Shown: piece after piece, positions 1-9,347 of the stretch
Position numbering within the stretch: position 1 is the stretch's first letter
Layout of the letters: the number at the start of each line of letters is the position of its first letter
From: DATATB01 sp036268995
Lineage (GTDB): Bacteria > Planctomycetota > Planctomycetia > Pirellulales > PNKZ01
Assembly: GCA_036268995.1 (NCBI GenBank)
Contig: DATATB010000025.1
Span: forward strand, 48,281-112,280
Length of the DNA stretch: 64,000 bases
Reading direction: 5' to 3'
Notes under the pieces: generated by a model
Database searches by the model: none
What the model saw: only the letters and a program-made list of their open reading frames with translations
What the model was told of the DNA's origin: nothing
Position numbers and translations under genes: made by a program

Positions 1-52
1 CGATTTGGCTGCGATTATAACGGCGCCGCGCGTCGGTAATCGCCGGAACGGT

Positions 53-97
53 AAAAAAAGAAGTCCACTCGCCGCTAGGCAGCGAGTGGACTTTTTG
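53..97. terminator. Bidirectional rho-independent terminator
   Basis: A 12-bp perfect stem (61-72 with 82-93) has a 9-nt loop. It is preceded by an A7 run (53-59) and followed by a T5 run (92-96), so it can end transcription on both strands. It lies 24 bp beyond the stop of the leftward gene at 121-483. Confidence 0.8.
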
Positions 98-120
98 CGT
101 TCGTCATGCCCGCAGCGGCG

Positions 121-483
121 TTACTGGAGCTTGGATAGCGCGTCGATCGCTTGCCGCGCGGCGTCCAACGATCCGGCCTGATCGGCCAGGCGTTTGGCTT
201 CGACCAGCAGCGACATCGGAAAGCTCGTTTCGCCCGAAACATTACGAGGGGGCCGACCGGGACCGCGGCGGCCGCGCTTGGCGGACTTGGCAGCGGGGTT
301 CGCGGCATGTTGCATCCGCGCTTTGACGTTGCTGACCAACGTCGGCGTGACTTTCACTTTCTTTTCCGCCAATGCGTTGACGACTTCCGTCGGCCCGGCG
401 TTCGGATTCGCTGTGAAGTACTCGCGAATCATAGCGCTCTTGTTGCCGCGTCGTTTTCGCCGAGGCTTGGTCACCGTCGCCAT
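121..483 (-). CDS. Small basic DNA-binding-like protein with AT-hook-like motif
   Basis: A 120-residue, Lys/Arg-rich protein. I chose the ATG at 481-483 because a GGAG sits about 8 nt upstream; an in-frame upstream ATG at 588 would add a tail that looks non-coding. Residues 1-15 are very basic (KPRRKRRGNKS). The middle, about 15-55, is a predicted helical segment (AMIREYF, GPTEVVNAL, TLVSNVKARM) that could be a winged-helix-like fold. It is followed by an AT-hook-like RGRRGPGRPP and a short helical tail. AT-hooks bind the minor groove of AT-rich DNA, so a chromatin-like or regulatory role is possible, but this is inference. I recall similar short proteins being common and uncharacterised in planctomycetes. 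The gene stands alone and ends at a strong bidirectional terminator. Confidence 0.7.
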   Translation of the reverse strand: MATVTKPRRKRRGNKSAMIREYFTANPNAGPTEVVNALAEKKVKVTPTLVSNVKARMQHAANPAAKSAKRGRRGPGRPPRNVSGETSFPMSLLVEAKRLADQAGSLDAARQAIDALSKLQ

Positions 484-1157
484 CTCAGGACTCCAATTGA
501 AAGGAAATGAAAGGGGTTGCATTTTGCAGATGGATGTTTGGTGAGCGTCCACACTTTCAAGTCGCTCTGGCGCGATCTTGAAGATCATTTCATCGCGTCA
601 CCAAACGGATTGATAAAAGATAGAATATGACCGATGCGCGCCATTGACTAGGGGGAATACTCTAATTGCAACGGCCGCAGACTGCGATCGTGCAAACATT
701 GCTTCGATCAATCAGTCATCACGCAGCAGCGATCGCCGACCGTGAATCATTAGCTATGAATTGAGTGGCGTATCGGTGTCCTTACACGTCTCACTTGCCG
801 CGTCCTCGGCATCCCGCCGCGCTGATGCCGCAATGGCCGAAAAATATTTTGTTCAGACGGCGCGCAGTGCGACGCTTAATTCTTCGCGGAGGTGCGTCGC
901 TATGCTTGACAAGGATTGCCGTCGGCCAGCATTTGTGGGTTTTTAAACCCACCCGTCGGCAGGGACACACGTGCCGATCGTGACCTGCCTTAGCCTTGCC
1001 AGCCGCCGAGCCGCGTTCGTCTTCAATCCTGGTTTCGATTGCCGCCCCTCGGCTGAATGCTCAGGGTTGCTTGCACCAATGCGGCTGTTATTCTGGGGGT
1101 TCAAGTGTCCCGTGATGGGTGGTGAGTTTGAGTGCCGTGTAACATTTTGGATCCATC
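484..1157. other. Gene-free region with one perfect palindrome
   Basis: This stretch separates a leftward and a rightward gene, so it should carry both promoters. The short reading frames here (for example 761-946) show no recognisable protein features. The only clear structure is the 18-bp palindrome at 935-952. Confidence 0.5.
935..952. repeat. 18-bp palindrome
   Basis: Perfect arms GTGGGTTT (935-942) and AAACCCAC (945-952) around a 2-nt centre. It lies about 205 bp before the PVC dehydrogenase gene. It could be an operator or a terminator for transcripts entering from the left. Confidence 0.5.
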
Positions 1158-4100
1158 ATGCACAATTGCTCGTGTTCCCGACGTTCAATGCTGCTCCGCT
1201 GCCTCCAAACGCGGCCTGGTCGCAGCCGCCAAGCGTTTTCAATTCAGGCATCGTCCGCACTGGCGTTTTTCCTGCTGCTGGGCACGAATCCTGTGTGCGA
1301 TGCACAATCGCCAGCGCCCAAGCCGGTTACCGCTCCAACACCCAGCGAGCCGGATCGATATGCCCATGCCGGGCTGCCGGCGGTCGATGCAGCCCGGGCC
1401 ATGACCGTGCCGCCGGGCTTTTCGGTCAAAGTGTTTGCGGCCGAACCCGACATTCGGCAACCGGTGGCTATGGCCATCGACGATCGCGGCCGGCTGTGGG
1501 TGGCCGAAAACTATTCCTATCCTGTGCGTGTGCCCGAGGACCAGGCCCACGACCGGATTCTGATCTTCGAAGACACCGATGGCGACGGCCATTTCGACCG
1601 GCGAAAGGTGTTCGCCGAAAAGCTGAACATGGTCAGCGGGCTGGAGCTGGGCTTTGGCGGCGTTTGGGTGGGGGCGGCGCCGCAGTTTCTATTCATTCCC
1701 GACGCCGATGGCGACGACCGGCCCGACGGCCCGCCGCGCGTGGTGCTCGACGGCTGGGGCCTGCAAGACACGCAGGAGACGCTCAACACGTTTTCCTGGG
1801 GTCCCGACGGCTGGCTCTATGGCTGCCACGGAGTGTTCACGCATTCACGCGTCGGCAAACCGGGCACGCCCGATGCCCAGCGTACGCCGATCAACGCCGG
1901 CATTTGGCGCTATCACCCGCGGCAGAAGCGGTTCGAGGTGTTTGCGCATGGCACGAGCAATCCCTGGGGTTTTGATTTCAATGATCGCGGCCAGGCATTT
2001 CTCACCGCGTGTGTGATTCCGCACCTGTATCACGTGATTCAAGGGGGTCGCTACTTTCGCCAGGCCGGCCAGCACTTCAACCCTTACACCTATGACGATA
2101 TCAAAACCATCGCCGTCCATCGCCACTGGGTCGGCGGCTCGCCGCATTCCGGCAATGCCATGAGCGACTCGGCCGGCGGCGGCCATGCCCACGCCGGCGC
2201 GATGCTCTATTTGGGTGGCGCCTGGCCCGCGGAGTATCGCGACCAGCTTTTCATGAACAACATCCACGGCGCCCGGATCAACATGGATTTGCTTTCGCAG
2301 TCCGGCTCGGGCTACATCGGCAACCGCGGCCCCGACTTTTTGCTGTCGAACGATTCGTGGTCACAAATCCTGAATCTGCAATACGGCCCGGACGGCCAGG
2401 TCTACATGATCGACTGGTACGATCGCAACCAGTGCCATCATCGCGAACAGGAAGTACACGATCGCTCCAACGGCCGCATCTACAAGGTGGTGTATGGCAA
2501 TCCCAAGCCAGTGCATGTGGACCTGAAAAAGCTCACCACGGCCCAGCTCGTCGATTTGCAACTGAATGCCAACGATTGGTATGTGCGCCACGCCCGCCGA
2601 ATTCTCCAGGAGCGTGGAGCCGATGCCGAAGCTGCGAGCCGGCTCAAAACGATTCTTGCTGACAACTCCGCCGACACGCGCCGCCTGCGGGCTCTGTGGT
2701 GTCTGCACGTGATTCGTGCGGCCGACGAAGCGCTGCTGACAAAAATGCTCGCTGACCCCAGCCCCTGGGTTCGCGGCTGGGCCATTCAATTGCTCTTCGA
2801 AAATCCAGACCGGCAATTGTCGGCCGAGTTGTCTGACAAGTTGGCTCAAATGGCACGTGGCGATGACTCGCCGGTCGTGCGCTTGTACCTGGCGTCGGTT
2901 TGCGGCCGGATGTCGCATGCAGCCCGTTGGCCGATTCTTGCCGGCCTCCTTTCGCACGCCGACGACGTCAAGGATCACAATTTGCCGCTGATGTATTGGT
3001 ACGCGATCGAGCCGCTGGCACCCGATAGTCCGCGGCGCTTGCTGGAACTGGCCAGCGGCGGGCGCATTCCGCTATTGGTCGAGTACAGCGTGCGGCGCAT
3101 CGGCTCTTTGGGATCGCCCGAGGCGATTGAGCTGCTGGTCGAATCGTTAGGCCGGGCCGACGCCGGCAAGCGGCAGTTATTTCTCGACGGCCTGGATCTT
3201 TCGCTCCGCGGCCGGCGGCAAGTACCGATGCCGCCCAGTTGGCCCGCCGTTGCCAAAACGCTACGGGCCAGCGGTGATGTGCGATTGCAAGATACCGCGC
3301 TGGCGCTAGCCGCCACGTTTGGCGATGCGCACGCCGCCAATGAACTGCTGGCTCTCGTGACAGATCGTCACGCCGAAAAGTCGCGGCGCGAAAAGGCGCT
3401 GGCCGCGCTGCTCAAAGTCCGCGTGCCGCAGTTGGAGCCGCTACTGCTCAAGCTGCTCGACGACGAAGCCATGCGCGCTCCAGCGTTGCGTGCGTTGGCC
3501 GCTTACGGTGATCCACAAGCACCTGCAGCAATTCTGAATTTCTATTCGCACCTGTCGTCGCTCGAAAAGCAGGACGCCCTGGCCACGCTGGCGTCGCGCG
3601 TCGGTTATGCCCGCCAACTGCTGGCGGCGCTGGAGCGCAAGGCGATTCCGGCGTCCGATCTCTCGGCCGAGCTAATGCGACAACTGCGCAATTTCAAGGA
3701 CGCGAAACTCGACGAGCAGATCGAGCGGTCCTGGGGTACACTGCGTGAAACGGCCGCGGACAAGGCCAAACTCATCACGCACTACAAGGCGCTAGCCGGC
3801 AATCGCTCGCTGCCGACGCCCGATCCCGCGCTGGGCCGGGCCGTGTTCGCCCGCACCTGCCAGCAGTGTCACACGATGTTTGGCACTGGCGGCAAAGTGG
3901 GGCCGGAACTCACCGGCTCGAATCGCGCCAACCTCGACTATCTGCTCTCGAACGTCGTCGATCCCAGCGCCGTGATCGGCCGCGATTACGTCGCCCAAAT
4001 CATTCTGATGGACGATGGCCGGCTGCTGACCGGCCTGGTGCGCGGCGAGGATTCCGACTCGCTGACGCTGGTCACGGCCAATGACACGATCGTGGTTCCC

Positions 4101-4262
4101 AAAAATGAAATCGAACAGCGGACTACGAGCAAAAGCTCAATGATGCCCGACGACATCCTCAAGCCGCTTACCGACGAGCAAGTGCGTGCGCTGATCGCCT
4201 ACATGGCCAGCCCGCGGCAGGTACCCCTTCCGCCCGGGACCGCCGTCAGCGTAAAACGGTAG
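1158..4262 (+). CDS. PVC-type membrane-bound dehydrogenase with HEAT repeats and C-terminal cytochrome c domain
   Basis: A 1034-residue exported protein of the family seen in Planctomycetes and Verrucomicrobia. The N terminus has a signal-like hydrophobic stretch (about 33-50, ending CDAQS). Residues 80-440 form a PQQ/sorbosone-dehydrogenase-like beta-propeller (PPGFSVKVFA, DRGRLWVAENY, GPDGWLYG, NPWGFDFN). Residues 470-880 are helical, HEAT-like repeats. The C terminus carries one heme c site, C901-QQ-C904-H905, with the usual GPELTGSNR downstream. Family knowledge suggests periplasmic oxidation of sugars or alcohols with electrons passed to the heme; the substrate is unknown. The next gene (ABC-F) starts 48 bp downstream, so co-transcription is possible. 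The start is uncertain: ATG at 1188 is an alternative that also keeps the signal peptide. Confidence 0.9.
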   Translation: MHNCSCSRRSMLLRCLQTRPGRSRQAFSIQASSALAFFLLLGTNPVCDAQSPAPKPVTAPTPSEPDRYAHAGLPAVDAARAMTVPPGFSVKVFAAEPDIRQPVAMAIDDRGRLWVAENYSYPVRVPEDQAHDRILIFEDTDGDGHFDRRKVFAEKLNMVSGLELGFGGVWVGAAPQFLFIPDADGDDRPDGPPRVVLDGWGLQDTQETLNTFSWGPDGWLYGCHGVFTHSRVGKPGTPDAQRTPINAGIWRYHPRQKRFEVFAHGTSNPWGFDFNDRGQAFLTACVIPHLYHVIQGGRYFRQAGQHFNPYTYDDIKTIAVHRHWVGGSPHSGNAMSDSAGGGHAHAGAMLYLGGAWPAEYRDQLFMNNIHGARINMDLLSQSGSGYIGNRGPDFLLSNDSWSQILNLQYGPDGQVYMIDWYDRNQCHHREQEVHDRSNGRIYKVVYGNPKPVHVDLKKLTTAQLVDLQLNANDWYVRHARRILQERGADAEAASRLKTILADNSADTRRLRALWCLHVIRAADEALLTKMLADPSPWVRGWAIQLLFENPDRQLSAELSDKLAQMARGDDSPVVRLYLASVCGRMSHAARWPILAGLLSHADDVKDHNLPLMYWYAIEPLAPDSPRRLLELASGGRIPLLVEYSVRRIGSLGSPEAIELLVESLGRADAGKRQLFLDGLDLSLRGRRQVPMPPSWPAVAKTLRASGDVRLQDTALALAATFGDAHAANELLALVTDRHAEKSRREKALAALLKVRVPQLEPLLLKLLDDEAMRAPALRALAAYGDPQAPAAILNFYSHLSSLEKQDALATLASRVGYARQLLAALERKAIPASDLSAELMRQLRNFKDAKLDEQIERSWGTLRETAADKAKLITHYKALAGNRSLPTPDPALGRAVFARTCQQCHTMFGTGGKVGPELTGSNRANLDYLLSNVVDPSAVIGRDYVAQIILMDDGRLLTGLVRGEDSDSLTLVTANDTIVVPKNEIEQRTTSKSSMMPDDILKPLTDEQVRALIAYMASPRQVPLPPGTAVSVKR

Positions 4263-4310
4263 CCGGGGCTCTCAGCCCCGTGCACCTGGCATTTGTGAGC
4301 GTGTGGCGCG

Positions 4311-6209
4311 ATGATTCTGCTGAGCGCAATCGAGATCACCAAGCACTTTGGCCCCGAGCCCGTGCTGGATCGGGTTTCGCTGGAGGTGCGGCCGGACGAC
4401 AAGCTTGGCCTGGTGGGTCCCAACGGCGCGGGCAAAACGACGCTGCTGAACATCCTGGCCGGCCGGCTCGAGGCCGATGGCGGCCGTGTCGAGCTGCATC
4501 CTTCCGCCCGGCTGGAATACCTGGAGCAGCAGCCGGAATTCGTCGCCGGCCGCACGCTGTGGCAAGAAGCCGAATCCGCGCTCGTGGAACTGATCGAATT
4601 GGGCCATGAGGCCGAGCGCATGGCTGCGGCGATGGCCGAGGCCAACGATCCGGCCGAGCGCGCGAAGCTCGGTCAGCGCTTCGACCGCTTGCAGCACGAG
4701 CTCGAGCGCCGCGACGCCTATCATCTCAAGCACAAGATCGAGCGCGTGCTCGACGGCTTGGGTTTCGCCCGCTCGAGCTTCGAGCAGCAGGTGCAGTTGC
4801 TTAGCGGCGGGCAGCAGAACCGGCTGCTCTTGGCCAAGCTGCTGCTGCGCGACCCGGACCTGCTGCTGCTGGACGAGCCGTCGAACCATCTCGACATCGA
4901 TGCCACGGCCTGGCTCGAATCGTTTCTGGCCGAAAGCCGGCAGGCGATGGTGATCGTCAGTCACGATCGGTATTTTCTCGATCGCGTGACCAACGGCATT
5001 GTGGAGCTGTACCAGGCCGAGATCGATTTGTACACGGGCAATTTTTCGGCCTATTGGGAGCAGAAAGCCGAGCGGAACAAGGTACAGGCCCGGACTTTTG
5101 AAAGACAGCAGACGCTGATTGCGAAGACCGAGGACTTTATCCGCCGCAACAACTATGGCCAGAAGCACGCCCAGGCCGAAGATCGCAAGAAAAAGCTGGA
5201 GCGGATCGAACGGGTCAAGCCGCCGCGGCACATTGCCGGCCCGGCGATGGGCTTTCCGCCGGCCGATCGCACCGGCGATATCGTGCTCCGCGTCGAGGGG
5301 TTGACCAAAGGCTACGACCGGCCGCTGTTCGAGAATCTCACGTTCGACGTGTTGCGCGGCCAGCGCTGGGGCATTCTCGGTCCCAACGGCACGGGCAAGA
5401 CCACGCTGTTGCGCTGTATCGTTGACGAGCAAACGCCCGATGCCGGCCGCGCCATCCTGGGCACCGGCGTGCGCGTGGGATACTACGACCAGATGCTCTC
5501 GGGCCTGGACGAGGGCAAGAGCGTGGTCGAGGCCATCCGCCCGGCCCGCAAGGAGTTCAACGAGCCCGAGCGCCGGCAACACCTGGCCCGCTTCGGGCTC
5601 ACGGGCGATGCGGTGTTTCAATCCGTGTCGAGCCTTAGCGGCGGCGAGCGGAGCCGCGCGGCGTTGGCACAACTGTCAGCCGATGATGCCAACTTTCTCG
5701 TGCTCGACGAGCCTACGAATCACCTCGATCTCTGGGCCTGCGACGCGCTGGAGAGTTCGCTCAACGAGTTCGACGGCACGCTGCTGTTTGTGAGCCACGA
5801 CCGCTATTTTCTCAATCGCGTGGCCGATCATCTGCTGATCGTCGAGCCCGGCCGGTTCCGCGTAATCGAAGGCAATTACGACACGTACCTCTTCGCCCGG
5901 CAGCAAGACGCGGCAGCCGCGGCCGATAAGCCCGCCCCGGCGAGCGGCAAACCGGCGGCGAAGCCGGGTCGCGACAAGCCGACTAAGACGAAGCGTCGTT
6001 TTCCGTATCGCAAGGTGGCGGAGCTCGAGGCCGAGATCTTCGAGCGCGAAGCGCGAATCGAAGCCCTGCACGTCACCTTGACCACGCCGGAGGTGCTGCG
6101 CGACGGCCGGCGGGTGAAGGAAGTCCAGGCCCAGCTCGACGAGCAGCAGGCCGCCTTGCGGACGCTGTATGAACATTGGGAAGAAGCCAGCGAATTGAAT
6201 TCCTCGTAG
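4311..6209 (+). CDS. ABC-F family ATPase (ribosome-associated)
   Basis: A 632-residue soluble protein with two ABC domains and no membrane segments, the ABC-F layout. Domain 1: Walker A GPNGAGKT at 36-43, signature LSGGQ at 164-168, Walker B LLLLDEP at 184-190. The linker (about 240-320) is charged and helical. Domain 2: Walker A GPNGTGKT at 357-364, signature LSGGE near 442, then LVLDEP. A Lys/Pro/Ala-rich tether leads to a C-terminal coiled coil (about 570-625), as in Uup-like members. ABC-F proteins bind the ribosome E site and relieve stalling or antibiotic block. No Shine-Dalgarno site is obvious before the ATG. The subtype (Uup or other) is not certain. Confidence 0.93.
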   Translation: MILLSAIEITKHFGPEPVLDRVSLEVRPDDKLGLVGPNGAGKTTLLNILAGRLEADGGRVELHPSARLEYLEQQPEFVAGRTLWQEAESALVELIELGHEAERMAAAMAEANDPAERAKLGQRFDRLQHELERRDAYHLKHKIERVLDGLGFARSSFEQQVQLLSGGQQNRLLLAKLLLRDPDLLLLDEPSNHLDIDATAWLESFLAESRQAMVIVSHDRYFLDRVTNGIVELYQAEIDLYTGNFSAYWEQKAERNKVQARTFERQQTLIAKTEDFIRRNNYGQKHAQAEDRKKKLERIERVKPPRHIAGPAMGFPPADRTGDIVLRVEGLTKGYDRPLFENLTFDVLRGQRWGILGPNGTGKTTLLRCIVDEQTPDAGRAILGTGVRVGYYDQMLSGLDEGKSVVEAIRPARKEFNEPERRQHLARFGLTGDAVFQSVSSLSGGERSRAALAQLSADDANFLVLDEPTNHLDLWACDALESSLNEFDGTLLFVSHDRYFLNRVADHLLIVEPGRFRVIEGNYDTYLFARQQDAAAAADKPAPASGKPAAKPGRDKPTKTKRRFPYRKVAELEAEIFEREARIEALHVTLTTPEVLRDGRRVKEVQAQLDEQQAALRTLYEHWEEASELNSS

Positions 6210-6216
6210 ATATCCG

Positions 6217-6295
6217 GGAGGGCGAGGCTCCCGCCGAGCCGTGCTTCGCAGCACGTCGCCCAAAGATCAGGCTCGGCAGGAGCCTCGCCCTCCCA
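6217..6295. repeat. Intergenic inverted repeat, terminator-like
   Basis: 25-bp arms at 6217-6241 and 6271-6295 differ at one position. A short inner hairpin (GTGC/GCAC, 6242-6255) lies between them. It sits directly after the ABC-F stop and before the aminotransferase. The sequence (GGCGAGGCTCC...) looks like a planctomycete intergenic palindromic repeat and may act as a terminator. Confidence 0.7.
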
Positions 6296-6330
6296 TTTGA
6301 CGACTGACTCGCAATTGAAGGGATCACAGC

Positions 6331-7458
6331 ATGCTTGACGAAGCCTCGCGGCGCCGTTCGTTTCCGGCCTTCGACCAGATGGTGTATCTCAACACCGCGG
6401 CCGAGGGCATTCCGCCGCCGGAGGTGGGCCGGGCGCTCGAACAATATTATCAAGACAAACTGCTGGGCATGGACGGCCGCGATCGGCACTTCGCCGTCTG
6501 GGAGCGGGCCAAGGCGCTCACCGCCCGGATGTACGGTTTGTCGCCCGGCGAAGTGACGATCTGCTCGTGCTCTTCCGAGGCTTACAACCTCGCGGCGGCC
6601 GCCTTGCGGCTCGAGCCGGGCGACGAAGTCGTGATCAACGAGCTGGATTTTCCGGCCGGGGCCACGCCCTGGCTGCAACCCTCGTGCCCGGCCAGCGTGC
6701 GCGTCTGGCCGGCACGCTCCGGGGCGCTCGAGCTGGAAGATCTTGAATCACTGGTCAACGCGAATACACGGCTAGTCACCGTGTCGCTCGTGAGCTTCTT
6801 CAATGGCTTCAAGATCGATTTGCCGCGCGTGGTGGGAATCGTTCGGAGGCGCTCGCAGGCCTTGGTGGCCGTGGACGTAACCCAGGCGCTGGGCCGCATC
6901 GAGCTGGACCTGTCGGGCGTCGATCTCATCGTCAGCAGCACGCACAAGTGGATTCTCGCCAGCCACGGCGGGGGGCTCGTCGGCGTGCCCAGCGCGCGAG
7001 CCCGCGAGTGGACCGTGCCGGCCGGTGGCTGGTTCAATTTGGAAGACGCCTTCGGGCCCGATCGCTTTCAGCGGGCCATCAGCCGCCCCGGCGCCGCGGG
7101 CTTCACGGTCGGCATGCCGAACTTTCCGGCCGTGTATGCCATCGAGGCGGCCTTGCGATTTATCGATACGGTCGGCGTGAAGGCGATCGAAGCCGCGGCC
7201 AATCCGCTGGTCGCGGCCTGCCTGGCGGGACTGGTGGAGTTGCCCGTCGAGCTGCTCTCGCCGCGCGATCCGGCTCGGTTGGCCGGCATCCTGGCCTTCC
7301 GCCATCCGGACGCCGAGCGAATTGCCCAGCAGTTGCGAGCCCGGCAAATTCACGTCATGCATCACGCCGGCCGCCTGCGTGTCGCGTTGCACGGCTACAA
7401 CACCATGCGCGACGTCGAGACGTTCCTGGGCGTGCTGCGGGATGCCGTTCAGGCCTGA
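6331..7458 (+). CDS. Class-V aminotransferase-fold PLP enzyme
   Basis: A 375-residue PLP-dependent fold-type I enzyme. The PLP lysine is K206 in the SSTHKW motif, with the cofactor-binding Asp at D182 (VAVDVTQ) and an N-terminal YLNTAAEG that matches the cysteine desulfurase/isopenicillin-N-epimerase group. There is no conserved loop cysteine of the kind used by true cysteine desulfurases, so sulfur mobilisation is not supported; an aminotransferase or epimerase-like role is more likely. A GAAGGGA about 9 nt before the ATG supports the start. It converges with the enolase-superfamily gene and overlaps it by 10 bp. Confidence 0.87.
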   Translation: MLDEASRRRSFPAFDQMVYLNTAAEGIPPPEVGRALEQYYQDKLLGMDGRDRHFAVWERAKALTARMYGLSPGEVTICSCSSEAYNLAAAALRLEPGDEVVINELDFPAGATPWLQPSCPASVRVWPARSGALELEDLESLVNANTRLVTVSLVSFFNGFKIDLPRVVGIVRRRSQALVAVDVTQALGRIELDLSGVDLIVSSTHKWILASHGGGLVGVPSARAREWTVPAGGWFNLEDAFGPDRFQRAISRPGAAGFTVGMPNFPAVYAIEAALRFIDTVGVKAIEAAANPLVAACLAGLVELPVELLSPRDPARLAGILAFRHPDAERIAQQLRARQIHVMHHAGRLRVALHGYNTMRDVETFLGVLRDAVQA

Positions 7459-8690
7459 ACCGGCCGGCAGCGCTTCACAAAGTCGGGATCGATCGTCACG
7501 CCAAAACCGGGGCCCGTCGGGCAGCGCACAACGCCGTTCTCGCTCTTGAGCGACGAGGTCGAGCAGGTCACGGGCAAGCTGGTGTTGCCTTTGAACTCCA
7601 TGAACGGCCCGGCGTTGGGCGTGAACGATGCGAAGTGGATCACGTCGAGGTAGCCCAGCCCGCCGCCGGACATGTGCGGCACGACCGGCATGCCGGCCGC
7701 CGCCGCCATCCGTGCCACGCGCGTGGCGCGAATGAACCCGCCGCCGTAGTGCAGGTCGGGCTGCACAATGTCGAGGCCGCGATTTTCGATCGCCCATTGG
7801 AAGCGCCGCAGGCTGAACTCCTGTTCGCCGCCTGCCACCGGAATCGTGAGCGCGTCGGCCACTTCCTTGGTGCTCCACAGGTCGTCAAAGGGGCAGGGTT
7901 CTTCGTAGAACGCGTAGCCGTGGTCCTGCATCAGCCGGCCGATGCGAATGGCTTCGGTGGCATCGTACGAGCTATTCGAGTCAGCGTAGAGCGTCATCCG
8001 GTCGCCAAAAGTCTTGCGCACCAGCGGAACGAGCGCTTCGGTCCGGCCCGGCAGCGAGTCGGCATTGCGGCTCATGCGCCCGCCGAGGCGGAACTTTAAG
8101 GCCTTGGCTCCCGATTCGGCCACGAGCTTTTGCAAGTAATCGATTTCCTCCTCCGGCCGATTGCCGCGTTTGCCGCTGGCCGTGTAAACCACGATGTCGC
8201 GCTTGAGCGTGCCGCCGAAAAAATCCGCTACCGGACAGCCCGCCGTGCGGCCCAACAGGTCCAACAGCGCAATCTCGACGGCCGCCACGCCAACCCACAG
8301 CGCCAGGCCTTGCAGTTTGTAATTGTCGCGATGCCGGTAAACGTCCCACAGCAGCCGCTCCAGGTCGCGCGCGTCCTGGCCAACGAAAACAGGCTGGATC
8401 GCCTTGAGAAAAATCGGGTACGTCAGCGCCGTCCAACTCGGATGCGGCACGGTCACCGCTTCGACGCCATCCGTCGAGCGGGTGCGCAGCAAGTGAACTC
8501 CGCCGCTGCGCAGCAATTCGATCGAAGCAACCTTCACCGGCCCCGACAGCAGCTCGGTCTTTAAGACCGGGGCTTCGAGCACGCGAACGAGGTCGTTCTT
8601 CGACGGACGACGCGGCGACTGGTCGGCCCGAGCCAAGGCCGAAGTTGCCGCCAACGCGCTAGTGGATTGCAGGAACGTGCGTCGGTTCAT
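7449..8690 (-). CDS. Tat-exported mandelate racemase/muconate lactonizing-type enzyme
   Basis: A 413-residue enolase-superfamily protein. The start at 8690 gives a twin-arginine signal (NRRTFLQS, then Ala-rich), and a GGGAG lies about 12 nt upstream. The barrel carries K199-x-R201 at the second-strand position, metal ligands near D237 (YADSN), E263/E264 (FYEEP) and E289 (GGEQ), and H339 late in the barrel. This is the pattern of acid-sugar dehydratases or racemases that abstract a proton next to a carboxylate. The substrate cannot be named. It lies 23 bp after the peroxiredoxin gene on the same strand, and the two are probably one transcript. Confidence 0.87.
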   Translation of the reverse strand: MNRRTFLQSTSALAATSALARADQSPRRPSKNDLVRVLEAPVLKTELLSGPVKVASIELLRSGGVHLLRTRSTDGVEAVTVPHPSWTALTYPIFLKAIQPVFVGQDARDLERLLWDVYRHRDNYKLQGLALWVGVAAVEIALLDLLGRTAGCPVADFFGGTLKRDIVVYTASGKRGNRPEEEIDYLQKLVAESGAKALKFRLGGRMSRNADSLPGRTEALVPLVRKTFGDRMTLYADSNSSYDATEAIRIGRLMQDHGYAFYEEPCPFDDLWSTKEVADALTIPVAGGEQEFSLRRFQWAIENRGLDIVQPDLHYGGGFIRATRVARMAAAAGMPVVPHMSGGGLGYLDVIHFASFTPNAGPFMEFKGNTSLPVTCSTSSLKSENGVVRCPTGPGFGVTIDPDFVKRCRPVQA

Positions 8691-8713
8691 GGCCAGAAGG
8701 CTCCCAAACGATT

Positions 8714-9187
8714 TTAGCCGGCCGCCGCGCCGACCAGCTCGCGCACGACCGCCAGGGCTTCGGAGACATGGCGGCCGGCCTGGAACAGGCTGCGCGATAC
8801 GTGGCGGACCGTGCCTTCGCGGTCGATGACAAACGTGACCCGGCCGGGAAAAATGCCCAGCAACTTGCTGACGCCGAAGGCCTGCTGCAAGCTGCCATCG
8901 GCATCGCTGACCAGCAGGAATGGTAACCGCCGTTCGGCGGCAAACTGCCGCTGCCGCTCGACCGGGCAGCCGCTGACGCCGATCACCGCGGCGCCGGCCT
9001 CGACAAAATCTTCGTAGGCGTCGCGAAACGCACAGGCCTGCCGCGTACACACCGGCGTGCCGCAGCGCGGGTAAAAGTAAATCACCAGCGGCTGCCGGCC
9101 GACGAATTCGGCCAGCGACACCCGGCGGCCGTCGTGCGCCGTGACCGTAAAATCTGGGGCACGATCTCCAACTTCAATTGGCCGCAT
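8714..9187 (-). CDS. Peroxiredoxin, BCP/PrxQ-like
   Basis: A 157-residue thioredoxin-fold peroxidase that should reduce hydrogen peroxide and organic hydroperoxides. The start at 9187 gives MRPIEVGDRAPDF with GAGGAG about 13 nt upstream; an upstream in-frame ATG at 9232 is less likely. The active-site motif is YPRCGTPVCT, where the last Cys is the peroxidatic one, and a resolving Cys follows five residues later (CTRQAC), the atypical two-Cys PrxQ arrangement. An extra Cys three residues before TPVC is unusual. It is the first gene of a likely pair with the enolase-superfamily enzyme. Confidence 0.9.
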   Translation of the reverse strand: MRPIEVGDRAPDFTVTAHDGRRVSLAEFVGRQPLVIYFYPRCGTPVCTRQACAFRDAYEDFVEAGAAVIGVSGCPVERQRQFAAERRLPFLLVSDADGSLQQAFGVSKLLGIFPGRVTFVIDREGTVRHVSRSLFQAGRHVSEALAVVRELVGAAAG

Positions 9188-9347
9188 GCTCACCGGACTC
9201 CTCGTTGCGACCACAGTTTTCGAGCACTGCACCGGGCGGTGGCGCTAGATTGAAATGCCCCGGTTAGAAGGCGACAATGGCGACAACTGCAAAGCTAGTG
9301 GTTTATTCGCACGTTTGAAAGACGCCTCACGCCAGGATTTTTCGATC

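Noticed and set aside
761..1404. Short plus-strand open frames before the PVC dehydrogenase
   Set aside because: No start signals or protein-like composition; probably non-coding leader.
4272..5672. A 466-codon minus-strand open frame opposite the ABC-F gene
   Set aside because: Antisense shadow; the ABC motifs lie on the plus strand.
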